NCBI GenBank assembly: GCA_040217815.1
Contig: JBEHWI010000025.1
Coordinates: 1-42,795 of the forward strand
Direction of reading: 5' to 3'
Source: UBA5314 sp040217815
GTDB lineage: Bacteria > Bacillota > Syntrophomonadia > Syntrophomonadales > Syntrophomonadaceae
Length of the DNA stretch: 42,795 nucleotides
Part shown: positions 24,418-33,800 of the stretch, piece by piece
Numbering within the stretch: the stretch's first letter is position 1
How the letters are laid out: each line of letters starts with the position of its first letter
Made by a program: the position numbers and the translations under genes
Notes under the pieces: generated by a model
Databases searched by the model: none
What the model saw: only the letters and a program-made list of their open reading frames with translations
What the model was told of the DNA's origin: nothing

Positions 24418-25407
24418 TTAGGTAGTAGTACCATCGGTAGTAGTTCCGTCGGTAGTAGTTCCATCAGTGGTTTCATCCGCATCCGGTTCTACAACCTGAG
24501 CCAACATAGCAGCTATTTCACCACGGGTAATGGAACTATTAGGATTAAATTTGCCACCCGGACTTCCAGCTATGATGCCCGCTTGCTGCAGAGCAACCAG
24601 GTAGCCAAGGTCTTCCCCACTCAAATATCCAACATCTGAAAATGGGAGTTCGTCATTGAAAGATGGTTCCAGGTTTAATGCTTTGGCCAGCATTACCGCA
24701 CATTGAGCACGATTGGCCTGAACCTGGCTGTGGAAACGGTTAAGATTAACAATTCCCATAGCTCCGGCCTGTTTAAAAGATTCTTTGGCCCAGGCAGGCA
24801 TTTGATCACTTTCTGTTTCCTCAGTGCTCTCCTGATCGCTGGTATCTTCATCTATTGCTTCGTTATCCGTAGTATTTTCGTCGGTTGTTTCTTGATCGAT
24901 TGTTACTTCTGTAACCTGTTCGTCCGTACCAACGAGTTCCGCCATTTTTACCATTATTACTACAGCTTCAGCGTTGGTTACTGAATTATCCGGTTTGAAA
25001 CTTCCATCCGGATAGCCATTGACAATGCCCAGGGATTTCGCAATTTTTATGGACTTTGATGCCCAATGGCCGGTTGTGTCAGAAGAATCCGTTGTTGAAA
25101 TATCTTTATTGGCCAAAGCGGTTTGGGCCTTTTCTTTAGCGGTTTTTAGATTCTCAGTGTTTTGGGTATTACCGGTATTGTTATTACTATTGACGCCTTT
25201 ATTTCCATTATTGGAGTTGACTGCGTTTTTTGAGGTAGAATCCCCTTTAACACTTGAGGAAATAGAGCTTTTTCCTCCAGCCTGACTCCCGCTATTACCA
25301 TTACCGCCACTGCCGGAGCCGCCACCACCTCCTTTAGCCAAGACAGGAGTAGCAGTCATTGTCAACATGAACATAAGGGTCATTAATGCAGTTAATAATC
25401 TTTTCAA
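24418..25407 (-). CDS. Secreted SLH-domain protein with low-complexity linkers
   Basis: A signal peptide (about residues 1-24, ending VLA) precedes a Gly/Ser/Asn-rich low-complexity tract (about 25-85). Three SLH-like units lie at about 112-155 (GHWASKSIKIAKSLGIV), 205-250 (MPAWAKESFKQAGAMG) and 258-312 (PFSDVGYLSGEDLGYL). An acidic Thr/Glu/Asp linker lies between the first and second, and the C-terminus is a TTDG repeat. The second SLH unit is divergent. The start is TTG at 25407, with GGAGG eight bases upstream. It is convergent with the other SLH gene. A structural wall-anchored protein is likely, with no enzymatic domain visible. Confidence 0.85.
   Translation of the reverse strand: MKRLLTALMTLMFMLTMTATPVLAKGGGGGSGSGGNGNSGSQAGGKSSISSSVKGDSTSKNAVNSNNGNKGVNSNNNTGNTQNTENLKTAKEKAQTALANKDISTTDSSDTTGHWASKSIKIAKSLGIVNGYPDGSFKPDNSVTNAEAVVIMVKMAELVGTDEQVTEVTIDQETTDENTTDNEAIDEDTSDQESTEETESDQMPAWAKESFKQAGAMGIVNLNRFHSQVQANRAQCAVMLAKALNLEPSFNDELPFSDVGYLSGEDLGYLVALQQAGIIAGSPGGKFNPNSSITRGEIAAMLAQVVEPDADETTDGTTTDGTTTDGTTT
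24421..24471 (-). repeat. 15-bp tandem repeat encoding TTDGT
   Basis: About three copies of a 15-bp unit (GTAGTAGTTCCATCG on the plus strand, with single-base variants) form the last codons of the SLH gene. Slippage here would change C-terminus length without a frameshift, because the period is a multiple of three. Confidence 0.8.
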
Positions 25408-25830
25408 TTAAACGGCCTCCCTTCCGAAGATTTAAACTCCTTCTATGTTTATACCACTTATTACCTTTATCCGCCATTGTAGGTTTGTCCCGTTTTATTT
25501 GGGACTATTATCCTTTATTGTTGGGAATTTATCATCAGTTTTAGTGCCAAGCTGGATCCAAACAACAAGAAAGTCTTTATCTTTTCTATGTTGCGTAGGC
25601 AGAAAAAATAAAAGAGGCTGGCGTAATCAGTAAATGACATAGCCAGCCCTTTTATTTGTTAAAGTCAAACCCTATTATACAAGTAATCTGACCCGAAGTT
25701 CTTCGGGAACCTCTACAGCTTCTTTCGAAAAGCCCTCAAAAAACTTACCACAATCATCCAACAACCCCCTTAATAATCTTTATCTACGGTTGATGGATTT
25801 CAAAATCCCGAACGTGAGCCTGACTCTAAC
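25408..25830. other. 423-bp intergenic region between the SLH and WPR-repeat genes
   Basis: It contains the terminator hairpin listed separately and a small perfect stem CCCGAAG/CTTCGGG (25692-25698 with 25701-25707). The rest is AT-rich and should include the promoter of the leftward SLH gene. A rightward open frame at 25445-25633 has no ribosome site and runs into the hairpin, so I do not call it a gene. Confidence 0.5.
25599..25657 (-). terminator. Terminator of the WPR-repeat gene
   Basis: The stem AAATAAAAG-A-GGCTGGC (25606-25622) pairs with GCCAGCCCTTTTATTT (25642-25657) around a 19-nt loop. Read leftward it ends GCCAGCCTCTTTTATTTTTT, almost the same sequence as the terminator at 24324-24358. 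Confidence 0.75.
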
Positions 25831-26217
25831 CTACATGCTGGCCAGGGTAATCCTGGGCCATACGCTCAAGTATTCTGCCAGCAATTCTGCTCTCTGCTCT
25901 CTGCCTGACTCCACGCTTTCCGACTCTATACCCGGGTTGCCAGTACCCAGGGTATAGCGGGGCCAGGGGGCGAAAGCGGCATGAGAAACGGGCTCACCGC
26001 TCTGATCGGTATTGACCGTGCCCATTGTGACTCTGGGCCACAAATCCATCAGACCTTCTAGCGCCGCGCGGGCATTACCCACCGTGTCTTCAACCATCCA
26101 TTCCACCGGTGTACCCATAGTAACCCGCGGCCAATACGGACTCCCAACGTTATTCGTGACAACTCTCAGCACCTGGGCAGTGCTCGCCTGCCCTTGTTCC
26201 TTTAAGACCATTGCCAT
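25831..26217 (-). CDS. Protein with four W-P-R-x-T-(M/L)-(G/A) repeats, unknown family
   Basis: I do not recognise this 128-residue protein. Four copies of an eight-residue motif begin at W29 (WPRVTMGT), W60 (WPRVTMGT), W85 (WPRYTLGT) and W120 (WPRITLAS), spaced 31, 25 and 35 residues apart. Repeats 2 and 4 are also preceded by a similar helix (RAALEGLMDL and RAELLAEYLSV). The motif codons differ widely between copies (for example CCC/CCG, AGG/CGC/AGA/CGG, ACC/ACA/ACT), so the peptide is conserved by selection rather than by recent DNA duplication. There is no signal peptide, membrane helix or cysteine. Translation is well supported: AAGGAGG lies seven bases before the ATG, and a terminator follows the gene. 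Possible roles are a repeat scaffold, a peptide-binding ligand or a multi-core precursor peptide; no modifying enzyme is nearby. Confidence 0.85.
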   Translation of the reverse strand: MAMVLKEQGQASTAQVLRVVTNNVGSPYWPRVTMGTPVEWMVEDTVGNARAALEGLMDLWPRVTMGTVNTDQSGEPVSHAAFAPWPRYTLGTGNPGIESESVESGREQRAELLAEYLSVWPRITLASM

Positions 26218-26512
26218 GTCAATTCCTCCTTATCGCTATTAATCAAGCTAAGGGTGACATGTGGTCGTTGGAGCCCTTCTATGAAGCTGTAAAGGTCCGA
26301 TTTACTCTTAACAATAAGTTACTCCATCCGCCAGAGCCCGTCTAACGGCAAAAACAAAGAAAGGAGCCGCTCCCGGCCCGCCTATCTTTTTGAACCTTGT
26401 TTAAAGTTGGCATGCTTATTGCAACTCCCTTTTTCGCCCCTCTGGGAATTACTGTATTGCCTGCCGGGATTCCCCCCAACTTCCCGGATCAGCTTTTCAA
26501 AGCCCTTCGGTA

Positions 26513-26848
26513 TTACAGGTATACAACTGCGGCCAGTACCAACAGGTGAAATACTTGATCGATTACAATATTGAGCCACGGTACATCGGTAGTCCGGTTG
26601 ATGGTTTTCGTCCACCAGCTCGTAAACGAGCGCTGGTCAATGATGAAATGGCTGATTAATATAATAGCTGCCGCCAGCGGTCGGATTCCCCCGGCCAGCC
26701 AGGAAAAGACATATACAGCCAGAGTGTATACCATGCTGTGAACCAGGCGGGGCAAGATTTTCCGTTTTTTATTATCAGCCATCCAGCGGGTCTGGAAGAG
26801 GAAGTCGCCTACCAAATGGCCTAAAAATAACGCTTCAAAAAGGGTCAT
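26513..26848 (-). CDS. DUF3307 family membrane protein
   Basis: A 111-residue protein with about four membrane helices. The signature HLVGDFLFQTRWMADNK (about residues 11-27) and the later HFIIDQRSFTSWW (about 68-80) match my memory of the DUF3307 family, whose function is unknown. The ATG at 26848 lies eight bases after AAAGG; an upstream in-frame start at 26869 is less likely. It precedes the WPR-repeat gene in the same direction, with 295 bp between them in which I see no gene. Confidence 0.8.
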   Translation of the reverse strand: MTLFEALFLGHLVGDFLFQTRWMADNKKRKILPRLVHSMVYTLAVYVFSWLAGGIRPLAAAIILISHFIIDQRSFTSWWTKTINRTTDVPWLNIVIDQVFHLLVLAAVVYL

Positions 26849-26863
26849 TCCGATATCCTTTCC

Positions 26864-26882
26864 TGCCAATTATATTGCCAAT
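26864..26882 (-). promoter_or_regulatory. Possible promoter with paired ATTGGCA repeats before the DUF3307 gene
   Basis: On the minus strand two ATTGGCA direct repeats, 12 bp apart, flank a TATAAT box (26869-26874) about 20 bp upstream of the chosen start. No good -35 box is visible, so an activator-dependent promoter is conceivable. Confidence 0.3.
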
Positions 26883-26977
26883 CCACTTTTTAGTTGCTTT
26901 TCCTTTTAATTTCATAATTAAACAAGGCATTTCTATTTTCCTGTTCTTCTTCCCCGTCCTCAGGGTGTTAACCTATT

Positions 26978-28906
26978 TTACATCAAACCTATCCTCCCCC
27001 AGTAAGGCACGGAGAAGGAGATAGACAGGAGGATTACAGCGACCTGAGAATAAGCAAACTTGATGGTCTGGCTATGATAAAAAATTCTATCTTCGCTCCC
27101 TGCTGCCAGACTGCCATAAATCGTACTTTGATAAGGCAAAAACCAGGGATTACTGGAAATGAGAATAACCAGGGCAATTATCAGTGGGTCAACCCCAATC
27201 AGGGAACCGACCTGGGTGAGGGTCAAGGTGCTAATAACCAGAGCCGGTATCAGGGGAAGGGCGAAACGCAGCAGGTGAACCGTTACGGCTGTGACTAATA
27301 GAAATACCAACTGGTGGTTGGACAAAGCCAGCACCAGGGGCGAGGCATTCTGGGCCAGGACCTCGATAAGCCCGCTCTTTTGCATTATGGCTCCAAAGCC
27401 TATTAATGATCCGAAAGATATGAGCCGGTTCCAGTCTATATCCCGGCGCACCGAATCTTCGTTGATTACAGTGGTGGCAAACAAGAGAAGGAAAGCCAGC
27501 ATAGCCATCCAGGCGCTGTTTATATGGTGCCAGGGCTGGGTTAGAACTCCCAGCAAGTAGATCGCCGCTACTATCAGGGAAACGATCTCTTTGGCTGACA
27601 ACGGTCCCAGGATATTGAGCTGGCTTCTGATAATCTCCCTATCAAAAGAAATTTTCTCCCGATAAAGAAGCAGCAAGGTTAGCCAGGAAAATATAAAGTA
27701 AAAAATAGCTAACGGTAGAGCGGCCTTGAACCACAACCCCCAGCTCACTACCGCCGCCGTTTGCCTGGGTAACAACCCAAAGACGAGCAGACAGGCGGTG
27801 GTCCCGTTCATGAACAGGAACGACATCTGACCAAAGCCCAGCATACAGGCCATAGCTACCCCCACGGCACCACGGCTGCAATCTTTAAGGCCGAATGTTT
27901 CAATAAGGTCTAAAGCCAGAGAACCGGCCAGGGCGGTGCGACCGTCAGCCGATGGAATAACCGGGGTCAGCAATACCCCGGTCACAGCCAAAGCCATGGT
28001 CTGATTGGCAAAATGGGGTGAAAATTTACTGGTCATCCACAGAGCCGCTCTAAAAAGCAACCCGGTGTTGGCCATGGCTGCAGCCATGGCCAGTACTCCC
28101 AGGACCAGGAACCAGGAGGTGCTGGAGAATCCTGAAAAAGCCAGTTGGGTATCAGATATTCCCAATACTACTGCAATTACCGGCAGAGCCAGGGCGATTA
28201 CGTTAAAAGACAGCGCGTTGGTGCTCCATCCTACAACCGCCAACCAAAGTAATACAACCAGCATTACCTGGTCGCAGGTCAATCCCACCTTGCGCAACAT
28301 ACATATAAGTCCGCCTGAAAACAATACCATAAGCATGGTTAGGAAACCCGAACGCGACAATAATGTGCCTCTTAAATGTATGAGAATCAGGTCCAGTCCG
28401 GTCGGTGAAGGGGTGTAGTCAAGCGTCGTGGCGGCATCCATTCCCTCTTCAGAAAAAGCAAGTCTGGACTGTTTGTCAGATACCGCATCCTCGTTGCTGG
28501 AAACAAGTCGCTGGGATAATATCTTGTTAAGATGTATAGATAGGAAATGATGTTTTTCCATAAGCCGCTCAAAACGCTTACGGGACAGCTTTAAGGCCTT
28601 TAGCTCGCTTTGGGCCTGAACACTAGCCGAACGCGGCGCCCCGGTTAAAAGAGCCATCTCTCCCAGGCACTCATACTGACCGATAATCGCCAGCTGGTGC
28701 TCATCGCCATTTTCACTGAAGGTAAAAACGCGGGCCTGCCCCTGGGTAATAATGATCAGAGAATCGCCTTTATCGCCCTTATTAAAAATTATTTCACCGG
28801 GATGAAAATACAGTTCTTCCAATTCCGGAACCAGTTTGGCCATTTCAATACGATCCAATTGGGAAAAAAACTCAATGTTTCTTAAGATAGCTTCATAACC
28901 CGGCAA
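26978..28906 (-). CDS. SLC13-like anion transporter fused to an N-terminal cyclic-nucleotide-binding domain
   Basis: Residues about 10-130 form a cNMP-binding beta-roll (FHPGEIIFNKGDKGDSLIII). Its phosphate-binding cassette is LGEMALLTGAPRSASV, which keeps the Gly-Glu and Arg used to bind cAMP or cGMP. After a linker (about 135-180) come about 12 membrane helices (about 185-635) resembling the SLC13/DASS divalent-anion:Na+ symporter family (carboxylates, sulfate), including VIPSADGRTALAGSLALD and a late SSNPWFLPYQST. The ion site is not certain from sequence. The start is TTG at 28906, seven bases after GAGGTG. It lies 23 bp downstream of an adenylate cyclase gene, which gives a direct source for its presumed ligand. 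Confidence 0.85.
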   Translation of the reverse strand: MPGYEAILRNIEFFSQLDRIEMAKLVPELEELYFHPGEIIFNKGDKGDSLIIITQGQARVFTFSENGDEHQLAIIGQYECLGEMALLTGAPRSASVQAQSELKALKLSRKRFERLMEKHHFLSIHLNKILSQRLVSSNEDAVSDKQSRLAFSEEGMDAATTLDYTPSPTGLDLILIHLRGTLLSRSGFLTMLMVLFSGGLICMLRKVGLTCDQVMLVVLLWLAVVGWSTNALSFNVIALALPVIAVVLGISDTQLAFSGFSSTSWFLVLGVLAMAAAMANTGLLFRAALWMTSKFSPHFANQTMALAVTGVLLTPVIPSADGRTALAGSLALDLIETFGLKDCSRGAVGVAMACMLGFGQMSFLFMNGTTACLLVFGLLPRQTAAVVSWGLWFKAALPLAIFYFIFSWLTLLLLYREKISFDREIIRSQLNILGPLSAKEIVSLIVAAIYLLGVLTQPWHHINSAWMAMLAFLLLFATTVINEDSVRRDIDWNRLISFGSLIGFGAIMQKSGLIEVLAQNASPLVLALSNHQLVFLLVTAVTVHLLRFALPLIPALVISTLTLTQVGSLIGVDPLIIALVILISSNPWFLPYQSTIYGSLAAGSEDRIFYHSQTIKFAYSQVAVILLSISFSVPYWGRIGLM

Positions 28907-28929
28907 CTTTCTTCACCTCATCCGTGGGA

Positions 28930-30789
28930 TCAATAGACATCAGGAGTTTCTGGCTTTGGTTCAGGCTCCAGGGTATATAGCTTGACATTGTGTTTCAAAC
29001 CGCGCACCGGCACGTCACCTAAATACTTTGTAGTCCAGCCAGCCGGGAGCTTCTGCAAAAGAGCATAAGTTTCCCCACTGAAGACCAGGCTCTTATTCAG
29101 GTCCTTGTTGAGCCCTTCCAGCCGGGAAGCCAGGTTTACATTCTCTCCGATGATAGTATATTCCAATCGCTTGGGGCTGCCTATATTTCCCACTACCACC
29201 GTCCCGGAGTGAACCCCGAGGCCGATTTTCATTTTAGCTTCTCCGCGGTCCTCCCAGTCCTGGTTTAATCTTTCCACCGTATCCAGCATCTCCACCGCCG
29301 CCGCCAGCGCCTGTCCGGAATGGTCGGGGAGCTGCACGGGTGCTCCGAAATAGGCCAGCAGTCCATCTCCCAAATATTTATCCAGGGTGCCCCCGTAGCG
29401 GAAAACTATTTCGGTCATAGCCGTGAAGTATTCATTCAGGCGGGCAACCACCTCCTGGGCGGGACGCCCTTCGCTGTACGCGGTAAATCCCCTTATATCG
29501 GAAAACAGTATGCTTATCTCCTGGCTGAGACCGCCGAGCTCCACCGGATTTTCTTGCTGTAAAAGGCTGTCTACAACGGCCGGAGAAACATAGCGGCTAA
29601 ACGTATTACGAATGCGGCGCTTCTCCAGATTGGTTCTCACTATGCTTTCCACTGTATTGCCGGTATAAGTGGCGGCGATAATGAGGAGCGGAGAGGCCAG
29701 GTTCAACCAGTAATGCCCTTTAAGCCAGGTCGAATAGGCCAGAAGCGATAAGCCCAGGGCTAATGTTGCGGTCAAAATAAAAGCCTTCCAGGGGGAATGG
29801 CTGCGGCTGCTCTCCATAACCAGCACCCATACCGCTAGCAATATTATTATGTTCAGATAACCGGGCGCCCGACGAAAGAAAGACCCGGTTAAAAAGGATT
29901 TCACGGCACTGGCGTGAATCTCCACCCCGGGCACGGGCAGGGCCTGGGCGAGAAGCATGTTCCCTCTGGTATAGGGATTATCGAAGTAGTCTTTTTCGGC
30001 CGGTGAAGTAGGTCCAACCAGCACTATCTTATCCTTTAGCTCCCGGGCGGGCACTTGTCCGTTTAAAACGTCGATATAACTATAGGTGGGAAAGGTCTGC
30101 CCCGGCCCCCAAAAATTGAGATAGGCCTGGTTTCTATTTTCCACCGGTACTTTTAGATCTCCAACTATCAACTGTCCCTCCCGCAGGGATAGTTGCTCAG
30201 GTCTAATCCCCTGTGCAGCCATTAGGACAGCCAGGCTGAAGGAAGGATATATTTTCTCTTTGGTCTGGGGATAAAAGAGAGCGGTCTTGCGGACCGTATT
30301 GCCCTTGTCGGCTGCCATATTGATAAAACCCACCCCGGAACAGGCCCGGGCCAGAATATCGATGGGCGGTTTGATGCGAACCAGGTAGCTTCCTTCTCCG
30401 TTCGGCTCATAGGTGAACATGGAGCTAAGCACCACATGCCCCTGTTCTTTTATGGCAGCCGCCAGGGCCTGATCACTATCTTTTTCCCGGTTTGTGTCAA
30501 AGAGGATATCGAATGCCACCAATCGTGACGATTGCAGCTGCTGAAGAAACCGTACGTGAACATCCCGCCCCCAGGGCAGAGGCCCCAACTGGGAAATGGA
30601 TTTTTCATCCATACCTACCAACACGATTTCCTGGCCCGGGTCCTGGCTGCCATGCAAGGTGAACCAATGGTCATAAATGTTCAATTCGGCGTTTTCCCAC
30701 CATCCCAGGAGACTCGGGATCAAAATCAGCAGCCCCATAATCAGGCCAACAAGATGTTTCTTCAATGATAAGCTCTTCATAATAAACAT
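28930..30789 (-). CDS. CHASE2-domain class III adenylate/guanylate cyclase
   Basis: Residues about 1-30 hold a first membrane helix. An extracytoplasmic CHASE2 sensor follows (about 30-310, including WGRDVHVRFLQQL and VAFDILFDTNRE), then three membrane helices (about 313-390) and a class III cyclase domain (about 415-605). Metal-binding Asp residues are in FSDIRGFT and KYLGDGLLAYFG, the purine-selecting Lys is in LDKYLGDG, and the transition-state Asn/Arg pair is in NVNLASR. The residue usually Asp in the IGDxVN motif is Glu (IIGENVN). Lys plus an acidic residue favours ATP, hence cAMP. The ATG at 30789 has GAGG 11 bases upstream. It forms a two-gene unit with the cNMP-domain transporter downstream. 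Confidence 0.92.
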   Translation of the reverse strand: MFIMKSLSLKKHLVGLIMGLLILIPSLLGWWENAELNIYDHWFTLHGSQDPGQEIVLVGMDEKSISQLGPLPWGRDVHVRFLQQLQSSRLVAFDILFDTNREKDSDQALAAAIKEQGHVVLSSMFTYEPNGEGSYLVRIKPPIDILARACSGVGFINMAADKGNTVRKTALFYPQTKEKIYPSFSLAVLMAAQGIRPEQLSLREGQLIVGDLKVPVENRNQAYLNFWGPGQTFPTYSYIDVLNGQVPARELKDKIVLVGPTSPAEKDYFDNPYTRGNMLLAQALPVPGVEIHASAVKSFLTGSFFRRAPGYLNIIILLAVWVLVMESSRSHSPWKAFILTATLALGLSLLAYSTWLKGHYWLNLASPLLIIAATYTGNTVESIVRTNLEKRRIRNTFSRYVSPAVVDSLLQQENPVELGGLSQEISILFSDIRGFTAYSEGRPAQEVVARLNEYFTAMTEIVFRYGGTLDKYLGDGLLAYFGAPVQLPDHSGQALAAAVEMLDTVERLNQDWEDRGEAKMKIGLGVHSGTVVVGNIGSPKRLEYTIIGENVNLASRLEGLNKDLNKSLVFSGETYALLQKLPAGWTTKYLGDVPVRGLKHNVKLYTLEPEPKPETPDVY

Positions 30790-30809
30790 TACGTCTCAAA
30801 CCTCATTTT

Positions 30810-30837
30810 TTTATGCCTATGAAATCCTTTCGGTCAA
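30810..30837 (-). promoter_or_regulatory. Candidate promoter of the cyclase-transporter unit
   Basis: On the minus strand TTGACC (30832-30837) and CATAAA (30810-30815) are 16 bp apart, directly after the stop of the giant SLH gene and about 21 bp before the cyclase start. The small gap between the genes also allows read-through. Confidence 0.45.
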
Positions 30838-30838
30838 A

Positions 30839-33800
30839 TTATGATTTTCGGCTGATCTTGAATATATATGTTGGGACATATTTATTTAAAAATTGATTTA
30901 TTATTGCTTTGGCTTCAGCCGCAGTGACTTGTTCTCCGGGCATAAAATCGTTGTTTTGATTATATGCCCCCATGATTCCATATTGGCTGGCCACCGCTAC
31001 CGCTCCTCGCGCCCAGGAAGCTATATCCCCGTCGTCATTGAAACCGGGCGCACTGTTCTGGCTGTTCTGGCCGTTCTGGGCCTCCTTTTGCCGCCCCAGG
31101 ACCCCTACCAGGATTACGGCCAGTTCTTCCCTGGTAATCGCATCGTCCGGACGGAATGAACCACTGCCCCTGCTTATCGCTCCGCTGTGCACAGCTGCCT
31201 CAATATAGTCATAATCCGGGCTGCCAGGCTGAACATCACTAAAATACGGTGTTGCAGGGTGGTAGGACGGCAGGTTGAGTCCGGCCGCCAGTATGGCCAT
31301 AGTTTCGCCGCGGGTTATGGGTCCCACTTTTATAACCAGGGCTGACGTGGTGACCGCACTCCAAACACCATTGTCACCGTCGTATACCGCAGCTTTAACA
31401 TCAGCGCTCTCGCCGACTTTGAAAGGCGTATTATAACTTATAGCCTGGCGATTGGTTGTAGGATCACTGCCGTCGCAAGTGTAAAACGCACTGGCCCCCG
31501 GGGCTATATTGGTAATTGAAACAGTCTGCTCCTGGTCAAAGAATCCTCCGTCCGGGGTTATGACCGGGGCAGGCGGTTGCAGAATTTTCGGCGGAGCCTT
31601 GACCGGAGGGATGATTACGTTAACCAGTTCCGGTTTCGTTGTTTTACTACCACCACCGCCGCCTCCTCCACCTCCGCCCTGCGGGGTGGCAATTATGATT
31701 ACCGTATAGGCGGCCGTCTTACCGTTGACGGTAATCGTCAACGTCTGGCTGGCAGCCGGTACGCTGCTGTCGAATCCGGTGACGTTGGAAGGTGCAATAT
31801 TCTGCACATTTGTGCTGCCATCTGAATAGGTGCCGGTTACTTCCAGGCCGCTAATGTCCAGAGTCTGGCCTACATAGTAGCTCAGCTTGGCAGCTGGTCT
31901 GGTTATAGCAATGTTCGTTAGGGCCGAGGCAGGGCTGTTGTTGGTTACCGCCCGGTTGCTGAATGCAGCCAGGATGCCGCCGTCGGCTGAAATTACGGGC
32001 CCCGGGGTATAAGATACGGTTACGGTTTGACCTGACACTATCGGGGTGCCCAGGGTCAATTCCAGGGTTGTTGTATTAGTGCCCCTGGCTACTCCGGTTA
32101 CAGGATCACCGGCCCCGTTGACAGAAACCGTGAATCCTGCCGGAGCAGCCGGGGGTGGGGTCATCATGTCTTTATCAAAAGTGATAATAATTTTGGTTCC
32201 GCCGCTGCTGGTGGCGGCGCTTAAAAATACCGGGGCTGCCGCCGGTGCCGCTCTATTTATCGTAATTGTATAGGTCTTGGTGGTCGTTCCATTCTGACCG
32301 GTTACCACTACCGCGATCGTGTTAACTCCGGCATTCAATTGAATATTGCCGGAAGCGGCACCACTGTTTACCGTTGTTCCGTTGACTTTTACCGTGGCAT
32401 GGCTTTCGTTAACAGTCGGGGTTATGGTGGTTGTGGTTACACCGTCGGCCACGTTTACCGTGTAGACGGTTGCATTTGAATCGAACGTTTCGTTAAAGCT
32501 GCCCGCGCTTACGACCAGGTTCGATAAGGTTGCGTCATTGCTTCCGGAATTAACCGGGATTGATTTTGTAATTTTCTTAATGGCATTGTTTTCAGTATCG
32601 GCTACGTAAATATTGCCGCTGTTGTCCACCGCTACGCCATTAGGAAAATTGAAGCCCGAATCCAGGGTTGCAATACTTGAGCCCAGGGTCAGGATATCGC
32701 TGCCGTTGGGATTCATTCTCTTGATGACGCTGTGACTAGCATCCGCCACGTAAATGTTGCCGCTGCTATCAACCGCTACTCCATGAGGATAAGCGAAGCC
32801 CGAGCCCAGGGGGGTGATACTGTTATCGTTGGGATTCAGTTTTTTGACGGCGTTGTTATCGGTATCCGCCACGTAAATATTGCCGCTGTTATCCACCGCT
32901 ATTCCATACGGACGATTGAAGTCAGAGCTACTAAGGTATGTAACGGTGTTATTATTGGGATTTATTTTTAGGATGGTGTTGTTTAAAACACACGACACGT
33001 AAATATTGCCGCTGCCATCCAACGCTACCCCCGACGGACGAGAGAAACCCGTACCCAGGATTGTGATACTGTTGTCGTTGGGATTTATTTTGTTTATGGC
33101 GCCGTTAACATATTCCGCCACGTAAATATTGCCGCTGCTGTCCACCGCTACGCCATAAGGTGTATCAATTGAAAAGGTTTTGATAACGTTCCCGCCGGAA
33201 TCCATTTTTTTAACGGCGTCGTTGCCAGTATCCGACACGTAAATATTCCCGCTGCCGTCCACCGCTACACCTTCAGGCTCATTGAAACCTGAGCCCAGGA
33301 TTGTGAATGTATAGGTGACCGGATCGACTATACAGATAACCGTCCAGTTTTGGGTTGAGCCGTCCTGAGCCGTTACGGTATAGGTTACCGGATTGCTGAA
33401 GTCCTGAACCGTCCCGGAGGCTGGTGCCACGGTGGCGTTGGCCGATAACGTTATGGCCGGTGCCAGTGCGCTCACATCGCTTCCGTTGGGCATATGGAAA
33501 GTTGCCGTGTGATTGGTCGGGTGTATGTAGGTTGAAGATCCCACCTGCCCCGATACTGTAAGGGCAGTAATGTCCTTGTCAGTCGCGACCGGATTGGCGG
33601 ATGCTGTAATTTTCTTAATGATGCGATTGCCGGTATCCGCAATATAAATATTGTCATCACAGTCCACCGCTACTCCACAAGGGCCATCGAAACCTGACCC
33701 CAGGGGTGTAATGTGGTTGCCGCTTGAATCCATGCTTTTGACGGCGTTGTTATCGGTATCCGCCACGTAAATATTGCCGCTGCTGTCCACCGCTACGCCT

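Noticed and set aside
25445..25633. 62-codon rightward frame in the intergenic region
   Set aside because: No ribosome site, and its end runs into a terminator hairpin.
26382..26615. 77-codon leftward frame overlapping the DUF3307 gene
   Set aside because: It overlaps a well-supported gene in another frame and has no recognisable features.
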